From: Thermoplasmatota archaeon
GTDB taxonomy: Archaea > Thermoplasmatota > Thermoplasmata > Thermoplasmatales > Thermoplasmataceae
Assembly: GCA_023488885.1 (NCBI GenBank)
Contig: JAMDDH010000056.1
Span: 1-52,069, forward strand
Length of the DNA stretch: 52,069 nt
Reading direction: 5' to 3'
A program made the position numbers and the translations under genes. Positions 1 to 9,236 of this stretch are shown one piece after another. Position 1 is the stretch's first letter, and each line of letters starts with the position of its first letter. The notes under the pieces are model-generated. The model did no database searches. It saw only the letters and a program-made list of their open reading frames with translations, and was not told where the DNA came from.

Positions 1-83
1 AAAGTTCAGGATATCCCAACTGTACTGCCATTATTTACTGAGGGAAACTTGACCTGTTGGCATAACAAACCTTTTTTATCCAG

Positions 84-116
84 AATACTTCTTACAGTAG
101 TAATTATTGAAGTATT
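84..116 (+). promoter_or_regulatory. Promoter/operator of the alpha-glucosidase gene
   Basis: A perfect inverted repeat, AATACTTC at 84-91 and GAAGTATT at 109-116, flanks an AT-rich core. The core carries GTAGTAAT at 97-104, which recurs in the promoter of the sugar-binding protein gene at 5791-5798. The TAATTATT core is a plausible TATA element, about 26 bases before the TTG start at 130. The shared motif suggests a common regulator, most likely the TrmB protein encoded at 4734, but that assignment is inferred. Confidence 0.45.
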
Positions 117-129
117 GGAGTGAATTCCG

Positions 130-2481
130 TTGGAAATTATGGAGAAAATCAAAAAATTTAATGAAATTTTCGGAAATGAAATATCATCCAACTCTCTCGC
201 CTTTTCCCTTGTCAGAGATTCTTATGAGGAAAGGTACAGTGAGAAAAGTGAAGCAGAAGAAATAATGCCTGGGCGATTCCTGGAATATGGATCCGATGAC
301 AACTTACTTACAGTTAAATTTGAAAAGGCTACCCTCCGTCTTACTAAGGTCAAGGGATTTTTCAGAGTCGTCTGGAAGAACAGGGAAACAGACACTCCCG
401 TATCCAGTACCGAAATTCCAGCAGAACCTTTTGAATTCAAAAACTCAGGAGATAATCTCTCAGTAGATAACGGATCAATTATAATCCATAAATCTGGTGA
501 AATTGAATATTATTCTCATAACGGTGGACTATTGAGGACAGACAAACCACCCGTTTTCCTCGGCAGGAAGACCATTCAGAAGAGTAGCGTATGCCGGGAT
601 GCAAAATTCCATGGGCTGGGAGAAAGAGCGGCAAACTTCAACGTAAAAGGCGATCGGTTTAGATTCTGGAACCACGATGCCAACGGCAGCTATGGTACCG
701 GTGCCGATCCGCTTTACATCTCGTTGCCAGTATATATTTCCACCTCTCTCAACGGAGGATATATCCTGATCTACGACAACCCCTCCGATGGCTATGTCGA
801 TATCTGCAAGGGCCAGGAAACCACTGTTGAGATAATGTTCGAACAGGGCGGTTTTGAATTTTATTTCAAACAGGGGGAATCAAGGGATCTGGTAAGCTCA
901 ATTGGCAAACTCACAGGAATGCCACATATGCCGCCAAAGTGGGCATTAGGCTTCCACCAGTCAAAATACAGTTACATGACCCAGGCAGAAGTTGAAGAAC
1001 TTGCAGAAAGCTTCAGAAAGAATGATATCCCTGTTTCCGCAATTCACCTTGACATAGATTATATGAATGAGTTCAGGGTGTTCACCGTGAATTCAGAGCG
1101 CTTCCCGGATATGAGAAAACTGTCCGATAAGCTTGGAGAATACGAAATAAAGCTGGTTGGCATTCTTGACCCTGGCGTGAAGTGGGATACGCACTATCAG
1201 GTGTACAAACACGGATTGGAGAGAGGGTCATTTGTCAACTATCCGGACGATTCAACCCTTTACGCACCGGTATGGCCTGGATTTGTGGCCTATCCGGATT
1301 TCACGTCCAGCCAGGTCAGGGAATGGTGGGGTTCTTATTACACGTTCTTCAAGGAAAACGGTTTCTCCGGAGTCTGGCACGACATGAATGAACCTTCCGC
1401 TTTTACATTATGGGGAGACAACAGCCTTCCCAAGGTAGCACTGCATAAAAGCGGGAATCACGGCCTCCTGCACAACCTTTATTCATATTTCATGGCAGAG
1501 GCGGGTCATGAAGCTATGGTGAAAATAAATCCGGACGAGAGGCCATTTCTTCTTTCAAGATCAGGCTGGCTAGGCTCACAGAAATACGCGTGGGTCTGGA
1601 CCGGCGACATAGAAACTTCATGGCAGGCATTAAAACAGACGATACCATCAATCCTTAACCTCAGTATGTCCGGAATGCCTCTCTGCGGTGTGGATACAGG
1701 AGGCTTCAGCGGTTCACCATCTGACGAGCTCTTTGTGAGATGGCTGCAGATGAGTTCTTTCCTTCCGTTCTTCAGGGTGCATTACGCAAAAGGGACCAGG
1801 AAGAGAGAACCATGGGAATTTGGATACAGCAATCTCAAAATCATCAGGGATTTCATAAAGCAGAGATATACACTTATTCCATATTACTACACTCTCGCAA
1901 AAGAGGCTGCACTGAACGGCATTCCGATAATAAGGCCGATTATCTGGGCAGATTCCGGATGTTCTGATTCAGAAAACACCTCTTTCATGGTCGGCGACGA
2001 CATTATCGTCTTTCCTGTACTTGAGGAGGGAGTGGATTCAATCAGTATACACCTTCCAGCAGGAGAATGGTACGATCTGAGACATGATACCCTGTTCGAT
2101 GGAGGAATGAAAAATGTTAAAGTTTCAATTGATAGCATCCCGGTTTTTGTGCGTGGCGGGGCAATAATACCAATGGAGAAAAATAACAGCCTGGAAATTC
2201 ATGTATATTCCGGAGAAGCCCTTAGGGGAGAAATATACCTGGATGACGGGAAGCCGGATGGGGAGTATCTGTTTATCAATTTAACCGGGACCTCTTCCGG
2301 GAACGATTCAACTGAAATAAATATAAAATATTCCGGTTCAACAGCCTTGCTGGGAAAAAGCATGGATTTTGTTGTTCACGGCAAGAAGTTCCATGGATAT
2401 GAAATGGACGGAGTGAGACAGGTATCAACGGACACTGTACTATCTGTAACCCCCGGAACAAAAAAATTAAGACTGCATTAA
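130..2481 (+). CDS. malA: GH31 alpha-glucosidase
   Basis: This 783-residue protein is a family 31 glycoside hydrolase, likely cutting terminal alpha-1,4-glucose from maltose and maltodextrins in the cytoplasm. The catalytic motif WHDMNEP puts the nucleophile at Asp418, and WTGDIETSW supplies the probable acid/base at Asp493. An N-terminal beta-sandwich precedes the barrel and a C-terminal beta domain follows it, as in archaeal MalA enzymes of similar length. There is no signal peptide. The TTG at 130 is preceded by GGAGTGAAT at good spacing; an in-frame ATG at 139 is the alternative. It is convergent with the GH13 gene only 12 bases away and lies in a sugar uptake cluster. Family assignment is firm; substrate is inferred. 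Confidence 0.93.
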   Translation: MEIMEKIKKFNEIFGNEISSNSLAFSLVRDSYEERYSEKSEAEEIMPGRFLEYGSDDNLLTVKFEKATLRLTKVKGFFRVVWKNRETDTPVSSTEIPAEPFEFKNSGDNLSVDNGSIIIHKSGEIEYYSHNGGLLRTDKPPVFLGRKTIQKSSVCRDAKFHGLGERAANFNVKGDRFRFWNHDANGSYGTGADPLYISLPVYISTSLNGGYILIYDNPSDGYVDICKGQETTVEIMFEQGGFEFYFKQGESRDLVSSIGKLTGMPHMPPKWALGFHQSKYSYMTQAEVEELAESFRKNDIPVSAIHLDIDYMNEFRVFTVNSERFPDMRKLSDKLGEYEIKLVGILDPGVKWDTHYQVYKHGLERGSFVNYPDDSTLYAPVWPGFVAYPDFTSSQVREWWGSYYTFFKENGFSGVWHDMNEPSAFTLWGDNSLPKVALHKSGNHGLLHNLYSYFMAEAGHEAMVKINPDERPFLLSRSGWLGSQKYAWVWTGDIETSWQALKQTIPSILNLSMSGMPLCGVDTGGFSGSPSDELFVRWLQMSSFLPFFRVHYAKGTRKREPWEFGYSNLKIIRDFIKQRYTLIPYYYTLAKEAALNGIPIIRPIIWADSGCSDSENTSFMVGDDIIVFPVLEEGVDSISIHLPAGEWYDLRHDTLFDGGMKNVKVSIDSIPVFVRGGAIIPMEKNNSLEIHVYSGEALRGEIYLDDGKPDGEYLFINLTGTSSGNDSTEINIKYSGSTALLGKSMDFVVHGKKFHGYEMDGVRQVSTDTVLSVTPGTKKLRLH

Positions 2482-2493
2482 TGCCTTGTCGTC

Positions 2494-4407
2494 TCACGCT
2501 GACTGATCAAAATCTGCAGTTTTTGCAATGAATGCGAATCCATCTTCTTCAATTCTCAACATGTCTCCATCTACCCTTCCCCTGTGGGAGTAAAGGAGTT
2601 CGCCACGGAATGATATGTCAACCTTATCCACGGCAAATATGAATTCGAGGATTCCCTTTGAACTCAGCTTGCTGATCACAAAATGATTATTGCCGGTTCT
2701 CGCAGTCACAACCCCATTTCTGAATAAACTGTTTGTTGCCCTCAAATGCGTTATTTTTGAGAAAAAATCCAGAATCTCACCGTTCTCTTTCCCCCAGGGA
2801 TAGCATTTCCTGCAGTCAGGATCTTTTCCACCATCAAGTCCGGCTTCATCTCCATAATATATGGTGGATATTCCGTTCAACGCGAAAAGTATGGAATATG
2901 CCGCCATGAATCTGTCTTGGTTGTGGGAGAGCAGGTTAAGGAGCCGCGGGGTATCATGAGAATCCAGGACATTCATCATGATGTCGGTTCGATTACCATA
3001 GTTTATGATATCCTGGAGGTAGCTCCCAAGGAAATCATCAATTGTGATCCTCCCTTTCAGAAGTGAGATTATACTGATCCCGATTGGATAATTTGTTATT
3101 GAATCGTAATAGTCTGAGCCGACAAAATGCGGACTTCTGCACCAGGTCTCCCCAATGTGCAGGAAATGTTCAGGTGCATTCAGGAACTTCCTGATTTCAT
3201 TAATGGAGCCACTGGGAACGGAGTGTCCCACATCATACCTTAATCCGTCCGCCCCAAACTCATCAAGATAGTATCTGCAGACTGATTTTATATAATCGAC
3301 CACTTCAGTGTTATAATGATTTAATTTCGGCATGGAACCGACTCCAAGGAAAGTCTCATAGGCTGGTATATCAGTTCCAGTTCCAAATTTGAAAGTACCG
3401 GTGAAAACATTGAATTCACTCCTGTGAAATATATACCAGTCCAAGTACCGGCTTTTCCCGGATTTATCCATGATGTCCCGGAACATAGGAAAAGTTGTAG
3501 AAGTATGGTTGAAAACGGCGTCCATAATCAATTTCATGCCTCTTGAATGCAAATTCCCGGCAAGGCTGCGAACATCATCATTTGTTCCAAGCAGCGGGTC
3601 CACAGTGTAGTAGTCATCCGTGTCATACCTGTGGTTGGTTTTGCTGAGGGAAACTGGATTCAGGTACAGGTATTCCACGTTAAGGACATCTCTCAAATAG
3701 TCTAATTTCAGCGCGATTCCGTTCAGGTCCCCTCCAAAAAATGAAGTCCTGCGGGGTTTAGATCCCCATTGCAAAAGTGTCCTGTCACTCTCCTTTCTCT
3801 GTGAACTCCTCAGGAATCTGTCTGGAAAAATATGATACATTATCCCTGAACCGGTGGAATCGTTTTCGGCATACTCAGTTGAGAGATGAAATTCTTTTGT
3901 TACGGGGTAAGTGGTGTCAGCGGCTTGGAAATGGTATTTTCCGTTGCCGCGAACGTAGAAAGCATGGAGATCATATGTTTTCATCGATACAATTTGTGGT
4001 TTCAAAACCTCCCGTAACTCTCCCTGAAGCATAATCGAGAGATTCCGATCATTTTTTGGAGCCAGGATGGTAAGAATAGCTATTCCACCGGACTGGTAGC
4101 AGAAACGGGAGTCTCCCGGATCATGGTAAGGGGAATCCAACGGAAGATGGAGTTTTCTCCATCTCTTTACCTCCTTCCCTTCTTCGTCTATTTTTTCATA
4201 CTGATTCCGCAGAATGTAGTATCTATAGTCGCCCGCAAAAATCCTGACATTTGCTTCCCAGAACTCATTAATTCTGGAAAATCTTAAATCTCCCTGGCCA
4301 AAACAGTTAAAGTCACCTGAAAGGTAGATGGTGTGGTCACCTTCCCGGATTCTGACTCTGAACTTAACTTCATAAAATGGACCACTTCTGGAGATAATTT
4401 CTGGCAT
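2494..4407 (-). CDS. GH13 alpha-amylase / neopullulanase-type maltodextrin hydrolase
   Basis: This protein of about 637 residues is a family 13 glycoside hydrolase. The conserved regions are DAVFNHTS, GLRYDVGHS (nucleophile Asp392), HIGETW (acid Glu420) and LDSHDTPR (Asp485). The N-terminal 120 residues look like the beta-sandwich starch-binding module found in cyclomaltodextrinase/neopullulanase enzymes. No signal peptide is visible, so it probably acts inside the cell on imported oligosaccharides. The ATG at 4407 is chosen because AATAATTATT lies about 30 bases upstream, giving a leaderless start; a longer reading to 4431 would place the TATA box within the start region. Exact specificity (amylase, cyclodextrinase or pullulanase) cannot be read from sequence. 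Confidence 0.9.
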   Translation of the reverse strand: MPEIISRSGPFYEVKFRVRIREGDHTIYLSGDFNCFGQGDLRFSRINEFWEANVRIFAGDYRYYILRNQYEKIDEEGKEVKRWRKLHLPLDSPYHDPGDSRFCYQSGGIAILTILAPKNDRNLSIMLQGELREVLKPQIVSMKTYDLHAFYVRGNGKYHFQAADTTYPVTKEFHLSTEYAENDSTGSGIMYHIFPDRFLRSSQRKESDRTLLQWGSKPRRTSFFGGDLNGIALKLDYLRDVLNVEYLYLNPVSLSKTNHRYDTDDYYTVDPLLGTNDDVRSLAGNLHSRGMKLIMDAVFNHTSTTFPMFRDIMDKSGKSRYLDWYIFHRSEFNVFTGTFKFGTGTDIPAYETFLGVGSMPKLNHYNTEVVDYIKSVCRYYLDEFGADGLRYDVGHSVPSGSINEIRKFLNAPEHFLHIGETWCRSPHFVGSDYYDSITNYPIGISIISLLKGRITIDDFLGSYLQDIINYGNRTDIMMNVLDSHDTPRLLNLLSHNQDRFMAAYSILFALNGISTIYYGDEAGLDGGKDPDCRKCYPWGKENGEILDFFSKITHLRATNSLFRNGVVTARTGNNHFVISKLSSKGILEFIFAVDKVDISFRGELLYSHRGRVDGDMLRIEEDGFAFIAKTADFDQSA

Positions 4408-4733
4408 CAGGACGAGAAAGGGAAAGCACATCTAATAATTATTGCGGGAGTTAAAAGTGAGATACCGGCATTGCAACACGGGGGGGAATCCCTTGGCAGA
4501 ATTATCCGTTATCCCAGTTTTCTGCCAGTAGCCGGAACCTTTTCACAAGGAATATGGATAGACGTAAATTTCAAAGCAGGAAGAATGTGCGTTGTATGGC
4601 AATAGTTATCCCTGTTGTTATTTGTATTTGGGTTCTATGAAAGTCATTTCGAAAATGAACTATCTGCAATGTTGTTCATAATAGCTTATCAGAAGTTCGC
4701 ATCATTATTTAAGTACTCAAACCATCAACTTAT
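4408..4733. other. Divergent intergenic region with candidate TrmB operator
   Basis: This 326-base stretch separates the divergent GH13 and TrmB genes. It holds the GH13 TATA element near 4436-4445 on the minus strand and the TrmB TATA element ATTATTTAAGTA near 4704-4715. The perfect inverted repeat TCATTT-CGA-AAATGA at 4644-4658 is a candidate operator for autoregulation. A short open frame on the plus strand (about 4440-4605) has no recognisable domain and no promoter of its own, so I do not call it a gene. Confidence 0.4.
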
Positions 4734-5741
4734 ATGGACAATGATATATTTTCAGGATTAAGCGGTTTCGGTCTTTCGCCATATGAAATAAAGGTTTACA
4801 GCACTCTCGCGCTGAAGGGTGAACTTACCCCCTCACAGATTGTCAGGATCTCGGGGATACCTCAGCCTCGAGTTTACGATGTATTAAGGAATCTGCACGA
4901 CAAGGGGCTGGTGGAATTTTCTCCCACCAAAAAAAGGGTGTACAGGGCGCTTCCCGTTAAAGGTGCCCTGGAATCCAGGATCAGGAACATGGAAGCGTAT
5001 ATTGATGAATTGAGCGTATTCATAGAAAAAGAGCGCAGTGTTAACGTTAATCAGAGCCCGTCTCTGTGGATAGCCACTGGAACGGCCCAGATATTACAGA
5101 GAATGAAGCAGATAATAAAGAACTCAAAGACAGAGGTAATAATATCTCTGGATGCAGCTAATCTGGAATCTCTGGTTCCTGCTTTGAGGGATGCAGTGGA
5201 AAGAGGGATCTCCGTAATAGTGGTTCTTTTCAGCGAGAACGCGGAAAAAACAGAACTTCCGAACATGGAAGGTATGGTGATACGATGGAGGGAAAGCAAA
5301 GCCTCAGATGTCCTCATCGTTGACAGAAACATTGGACTCATAAATCTCGAAAGAGGAGGAGAACAGGTTGAGTACGCAGCAGTATTCGACGAGGACGAAC
5401 TCATACACATATTAAATTACTACTTCTACCACACAATATGGTCGCCTTCAAAATATGTGGTAGATTTCAATAATTCAACGGCAAGGAAATTTATGACAGC
5501 ATGGCTCACCTGCGAAGCCATTGAAGCATATTCCCCAGTACATGGGAAAATTGGGGCAGAGCTTGAATGTTATTATCAGGGGAAAAAGACCGTCCTTAAG
5601 GGCACCGTCGAGAAAACCCTCAGAATTGCGGGATTAAGACATACTTTCTTTATAGAGACGGCAAAGGGCACGGTTTCTGTTGGTGGAAAAACTGCCAGGC
5701 TCGAGCAGGCGAGACTCATATCCATAAATCTGAAGTTATGA
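4734..5741 (+). CDS. TrmB-family sugar-responsive transcriptional regulator
   Basis: This 335-residue protein has an N-terminal winged helix-turn-helix (about residues 8-75, including PSQIVRISGIPQPRVYDVLRNL) followed by a short coiled coil and a large C-terminal domain. That layout and length are typical of TrmB and TrmB-like regulators, which bind maltose, trehalose or glucose and repress or activate sugar transport genes in archaea. The ATG at 4734 follows the TATA element at about 4704-4715, so the transcript is probably leaderless. It sits next to the maltodextrin ABC transporter and the glycosidases, which are its probable targets. The effector sugar is unknown. Confidence 0.9.
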   Translation: MDNDIFSGLSGFGLSPYEIKVYSTLALKGELTPSQIVRISGIPQPRVYDVLRNLHDKGLVEFSPTKKRVYRALPVKGALESRIRNMEAYIDELSVFIEKERSVNVNQSPSLWIATGTAQILQRMKQIIKNSKTEVIISLDAANLESLVPALRDAVERGISVIVVLFSENAEKTELPNMEGMVIRWRESKASDVLIVDRNIGLINLERGGEQVEYAAVFDEDELIHILNYYFYHTIWSPSKYVVDFNNSTARKFMTAWLTCEAIEAYSPVHGKIGAELECYYQGKKTVLKGTVEKTLRIAGLRHTFFIETAKGTVSVGGKTARLEQARLISINLKL

Positions 5742-5780
5742 GCTATTTACCTGTCTTTTCACACATTAATTTATGATAAA

Positions 5781-5810
5781 ACTACTTGTTGTAGTAATAT
5801 TTAAATAATT
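5781..5810 (+). promoter_or_regulatory. Promoter/operator of the maltodextrin transporter operon
   Basis: ACTAC-TTGTT-GTAGT at 5781-5795 is a perfect inverted repeat that abuts the TATA element ATATTTAAATAA at 5797-5808. The ATG at 5831 lies about 28 bases downstream of the TATA centre, as expected for a leaderless archaeal mRNA. GTAGTAAT at 5791-5798 is shared with the GH31 promoter at 97-104. A regulator bound here would occlude the TBP/TFB site, so repression by TrmB is a reasonable inference. Confidence 0.5.
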
Positions 5811-5830
5811 CGTCTCTGTTATACTCACCA

Positions 5831-7300
5831 ATGGAATCTCAAAAAAAGGAATCACAAAATTTACCGGGTTCCAAACTCGGTGGTCCTAAAAAAGGGATAA
5901 TAGTTGCAGTTGTTCTTATCTTAATTGCAGCTGGTGGACTTGGTGGATACGAGTTTTATAAAAGTTCCGCCTCCGGAGTCACAATCACGGTCTGGGGCGC
6001 CGGATCGGCTGGTGGTGAGCAATCAGCGTTTAACCACTCCCTTGCCTCGTTTGAACAGGCTTATCCGAACATAACTGTTCAGGATAGCCCGGCAGCCACC
6101 CTTGGTAACCTGCCAACGGTAGCGCATGCTGGAACCGCACCCAACGTTGTCAGACTCAGTTCAGATCAGGCTGGACTCTTTTATTCAGCTGGTCTGGTGC
6201 TCAATATGAGCAAGTACCTGAATAAATCATTTACAAGTCAGTACACAAAGGGTACGATAGCTGACTGGACAAGCGGGGGAACTCTTTACGGCATTCCGGT
6301 TAATACCAATGGTATAGGCCTTTATTATAACAAACAGCTTGTCCCGACGCCTCCGACAAATACATACCAGATGATCATGGATGCCAAAAACGTGTCAGAC
6401 ATGGGATCCAGTTACGTAGGTCTGCCGTATGCGCTGGGAGCCGATTACGGTTACAGGTTTGCTGCGTGGCTGCCAGCCTTCAATGGAGAATTGTTCAATT
6501 CATCCTTCTACCCTATGCTGAACAGCACAAATGACACTGCGGCACTCAGTTTCGTATGGAACTGGACGGTGCAGTATCATATCGATAAGCTCGGTCTCTC
6601 GACAGTGGCTGATGAGCAGGCCCTCTTTGAAAGCGGAAAAGCAGCATTCATACTGGACGGCCCATGGGATCAGTCCACATATCAGAATGCACTGGGAAAG
6701 AACCTTGGCGTCACTGCAATCCCCTTTGACAACGCAACCGGAAAATGGCCGATGCCGCTATGGGGTTCCCAGGGATACGCAATAACAGTACCGCAAGCCA
6801 GTGGAGCCACATCCGCACAGACATGGGCATCTGTCCAGTTTATCAAATGGATGACCAATTACAGTTCTCAGCTGGCTCTCTTCAACAAGGCAGGAGACTT
6901 CCCATCACTCAATTCCGTTGGGGCTTACATTTCCGTGCACAACAACTCTGATCCACTGATTTCCGGCTGGGTAGCACAGGAACAGCACACTCAGTTTTTC
7001 CCGAACTATCCTCAGATGGGATACTACTGGAGTGCATTCCACGCGGGAGCTACTGATCTAGCACAGAACTCGACAACAGTGTCGGTCTCGGATGCAACCA
7101 AAATGATCGAAGCTTCGATAATCCAGTCTCTCCAGTCTAATAATCTGCCCTACTCTTCGCCTGCAATGAATTACCTCTATGGTGCAGAGAGTATTTCCAT
7201 TGGTCACTTTGTAAATGAAATTACACTTGACCAGACATATGTTTTTGCACCATTCCAGTCTGACGTAAGCAATGCAGGATCGGGCGGATACAGGGCATAG
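5831..7300 (+). CDS. malE: Maltooligosaccharide ABC transporter, substrate-binding protein
   Basis: This 489-residue extracellular solute-binding protein (family 1, MalE-like) has one hydrophobic segment near residues 22-40 that should anchor it in the membrane as an uncleaved or signal-like anchor. The mature part begins with ITVWGAGS and contains the typical extended sugar-binding fold, including ALFESGKAAFILDGPWD and LWGSQGYAIT. It faces the outside and delivers sugar to the permeases encoded just downstream. The many Asn-X-Ser/Thr sites are in line with surface N-glycosylation in acidophilic archaea. Substrate is inferred from the neighbouring alpha-glucosidase and amylase. Confidence 0.92.
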   Translation: MESQKKESQNLPGSKLGGPKKGIIVAVVLILIAAGGLGGYEFYKSSASGVTITVWGAGSAGGEQSAFNHSLASFEQAYPNITVQDSPAATLGNLPTVAHAGTAPNVVRLSSDQAGLFYSAGLVLNMSKYLNKSFTSQYTKGTIADWTSGGTLYGIPVNTNGIGLYYNKQLVPTPPTNTYQMIMDAKNVSDMGSSYVGLPYALGADYGYRFAAWLPAFNGELFNSSFYPMLNSTNDTAALSFVWNWTVQYHIDKLGLSTVADEQALFESGKAAFILDGPWDQSTYQNALGKNLGVTAIPFDNATGKWPMPLWGSQGYAITVPQASGATSAQTWASVQFIKWMTNYSSQLALFNKAGDFPSLNSVGAYISVHNNSDPLISGWVAQEQHTQFFPNYPQMGYYWSAFHAGATDLAQNSTTVSVSDATKMIEASIIQSLQSNNLPYSSPAMNYLYGAESISIGHFVNEITLDQTYVFAPFQSDVSNAGSGGYRA

Positions 7301-7317
7301 GGTGCATGTGAATAATC

Positions 7318-8220
7318 ATGGAAACTAAAACAGAGAAAATCTCCCGTAACGGAGGGATCTGGAAGGGGTACATTTATCTCCTTCCCATTTTAATTGTTCT
7401 AATCACGCTGGATTTTTATCCGATTGCTTACGCAGTTTATATTTCATTAACAAACTTTGGATTATTCCATTTTTTCTCCTTTTCCTACGTGGGACTTGCT
7501 AACTATTCACTTGTATTCAGGACTGGACTGCTTACAACTCTTCTCATTCATACCGTAATTTTCAGCGTGGGCAGCATCCTTGTCATGGTGCCTTTCGGGT
7601 TGGGCATGGCAGTCATAATGAATCAGAGGGAATTGCGTGGAAAATACATTTTCAGAACGATGTTCCTTTTTCCATGGGCTTTTCCTGCATTTGTAACAAT
7701 CCTGATATGGAAAGGTATGCTTGATTATAACCTGGGCATAATCAACAAGATTCTCGCTTATGTAAGCATATCGCCGGTTAACTGGCTTGGAACTGGAAAT
7801 CTGGCTATGCTTTCCCTGATTCTCGTGAATTTGTGGCTTTCTTTCCCGTATTATACTTTTGTTTACACGTCCGCTCTACAGAGTGTGCCGCAAGAATTAT
7901 ACGATGCAGCTGAAATGGATGGTTACGGGGCGCTTAGCAGATTGACCAGGATAGTTTTTCCTTTGCTTAGACGGCAAATTGCTTTCATATCCATTTTCGG
8001 TTTCATAACCGCATGGAATAATTTCTACCTGCCATATCTGCTGACCTACGGCGGCCCGGGTGTTTCAACGCAGACACTTCCAATTTACACTTATATCGAC
8101 GCCTTTGCCAATGTCCAGTTCGCAATAGGATCGGCCCTGTCAATTATATCCATTCTTATCCTTGCTATTGCTGTTATAATAATCAACCATTATTCAAAAA
8201 TGATGACCATACTTTATTGA
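7318..8220 (+). CDS. malF: Sugar ABC transporter permease, MalF-like
   Basis: This 300-residue integral membrane protein has six predicted transmembrane helices, the first at about residues 18-38. The cytoplasmic EAA loop ELYDAAEMDGYGALSRLTRIVFPLL couples it to the ATPase. It begins 17 bases after the binding-protein gene and is followed 9 bases later by the second permease, so the three genes are one operon. It is shorter than enterobacterial MalF, as is usual for archaeal and Gram-positive sugar permeases that lack the large periplasmic loop. Confidence 0.92.
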   Translation: METKTEKISRNGGIWKGYIYLLPILIVLITLDFYPIAYAVYISLTNFGLFHFFSFSYVGLANYSLVFRTGLLTTLLIHTVIFSVGSILVMVPFGLGMAVIMNQRELRGKYIFRTMFLFPWAFPAFVTILIWKGMLDYNLGIINKILAYVSISPVNWLGTGNLAMLSLILVNLWLSFPYYTFVYTSALQSVPQELYDAAEMDGYGALSRLTRIVFPLLRRQIAFISIFGFITAWNNFYLPYLLTYGGPGVSTQTLPIYTYIDAFANVQFAIGSALSIISILILAIAVIIINHYSKMMTILY

Positions 8221-8229
8221 GGTTCTAAA

Positions 8230-9144
8230 ATGAATGAAGTTAATGATCAAACAGAAAAAATGTTCCATCCGGCCAGTAAAGCGAAGATCAGAAACAATTC
8301 GCATTACCGGAGGATGAGATCGATAAAATTAGGCATTACTTACTCAATTCTCATAATTGTTGCCATATATGCCGTATTTCCTATTTATTATGTAGTATTG
8401 ATGTCTTTGAGTGTATACACTACCCTGGCTGTGGTCTCAGTATCGGGTCTGCTGCCGTCCTTAGGCACTCTCACGTCAGCTAACTACTATAACCTCCTTT
8501 ACCACGAGCCTTTTGCGGGCTGGCTAGGGATGACACTTATGCTGACAGGGATTTCTACCCTTTCCGGAGTCGCAATTTCAATTACATCCGGCATCGCTCT
8601 TTCACGGATGCACGTACCCGGCAAGAGAATAATTCTTTACATGCTGCTGATCATCACAATGTTTCCCATGACGATAATGATAATCCCGCTCTACTTCATG
8701 TTCCACCAACTGGGGCTGATACATTATTACGGGTTAATCGTGCCTTACTCTGCCGGAGCCATAATATTTTCGTCCTGGCTCATCAAGAACTATGTGGATG
8801 CCATTCCGCGGGATTTTGAAGAAGCCGCCCAAATGGATGGATATACTGCATCAGGCGCTCTGTTCAAGGTCCTGATCCCGATGTCAAGGCCGGTCATAGC
8901 TCTATCAGTTCTCCTGGCATTTCTTGGCCCATATACTGATTTTGCCCTGGCAGACATATTCATCAGCCATGCGAATCATTACACCCTGGCGATTGGCCTT
9001 TATTACGCTTCCCAGGGGACCATAACCATAAATTACAGCGTATATGCTGCGTTTTCTGTTCTCATGGGGCTTCCAATATTCCTTCTGTTCCTGGCATTCC
9101 AGAAATATATTGTGTCCGGTTTCAGTCTCGCAACTTATAAGTGA
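8230..9144 (+). CDS. malG: Sugar ABC transporter permease, MalG-like
   Basis: This 304-residue permease has six predicted membrane helices, with a long cytoplasmic N-terminus of about 30 residues and its first helix near residues 33-55. The EAA-type loop DFEEAAQMDGYTASGALFKVLIP marks it as the MalG partner. It would form a heterodimeric channel with the upstream MalF-like permease and dock the MalK-type ATPase encoded at 9237. Confidence 0.92.
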   Translation: MNEVNDQTEKMFHPASKAKIRNNSHYRRMRSIKLGITYSILIIVAIYAVFPIYYVVLMSLSVYTTLAVVSVSGLLPSLGTLTSANYYNLLYHEPFAGWLGMTLMLTGISTLSGVAISITSGIALSRMHVPGKRIILYMLLIITMFPMTIMIIPLYFMFHQLGLIHYYGLIVPYSAGAIIFSSWLIKNYVDAIPRDFEEAAQMDGYTASGALFKVLIPMSRPVIALSVLLAFLGPYTDFALADIFISHANHYTLAIGLYYASQGTITINYSVYAAFSVLMGLPIFLLFLAFQKYIVSGFSLATYK

Positions 9145-9236
9145 TTAAAATGTACTGCTATATCTTAAATATTAAAAATATAACTACGGGAAAAGCTCTG
9201 CTATTGGGTAATGCAAAACACATTGGAGGCAATTGA

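Noticed and set aside
4333-4605. 90-residue plus-strand frame near the GH13 start
   Set aside because: It overlaps the GH13 coding start in antisense, lacks a promoter, and shows no domain.
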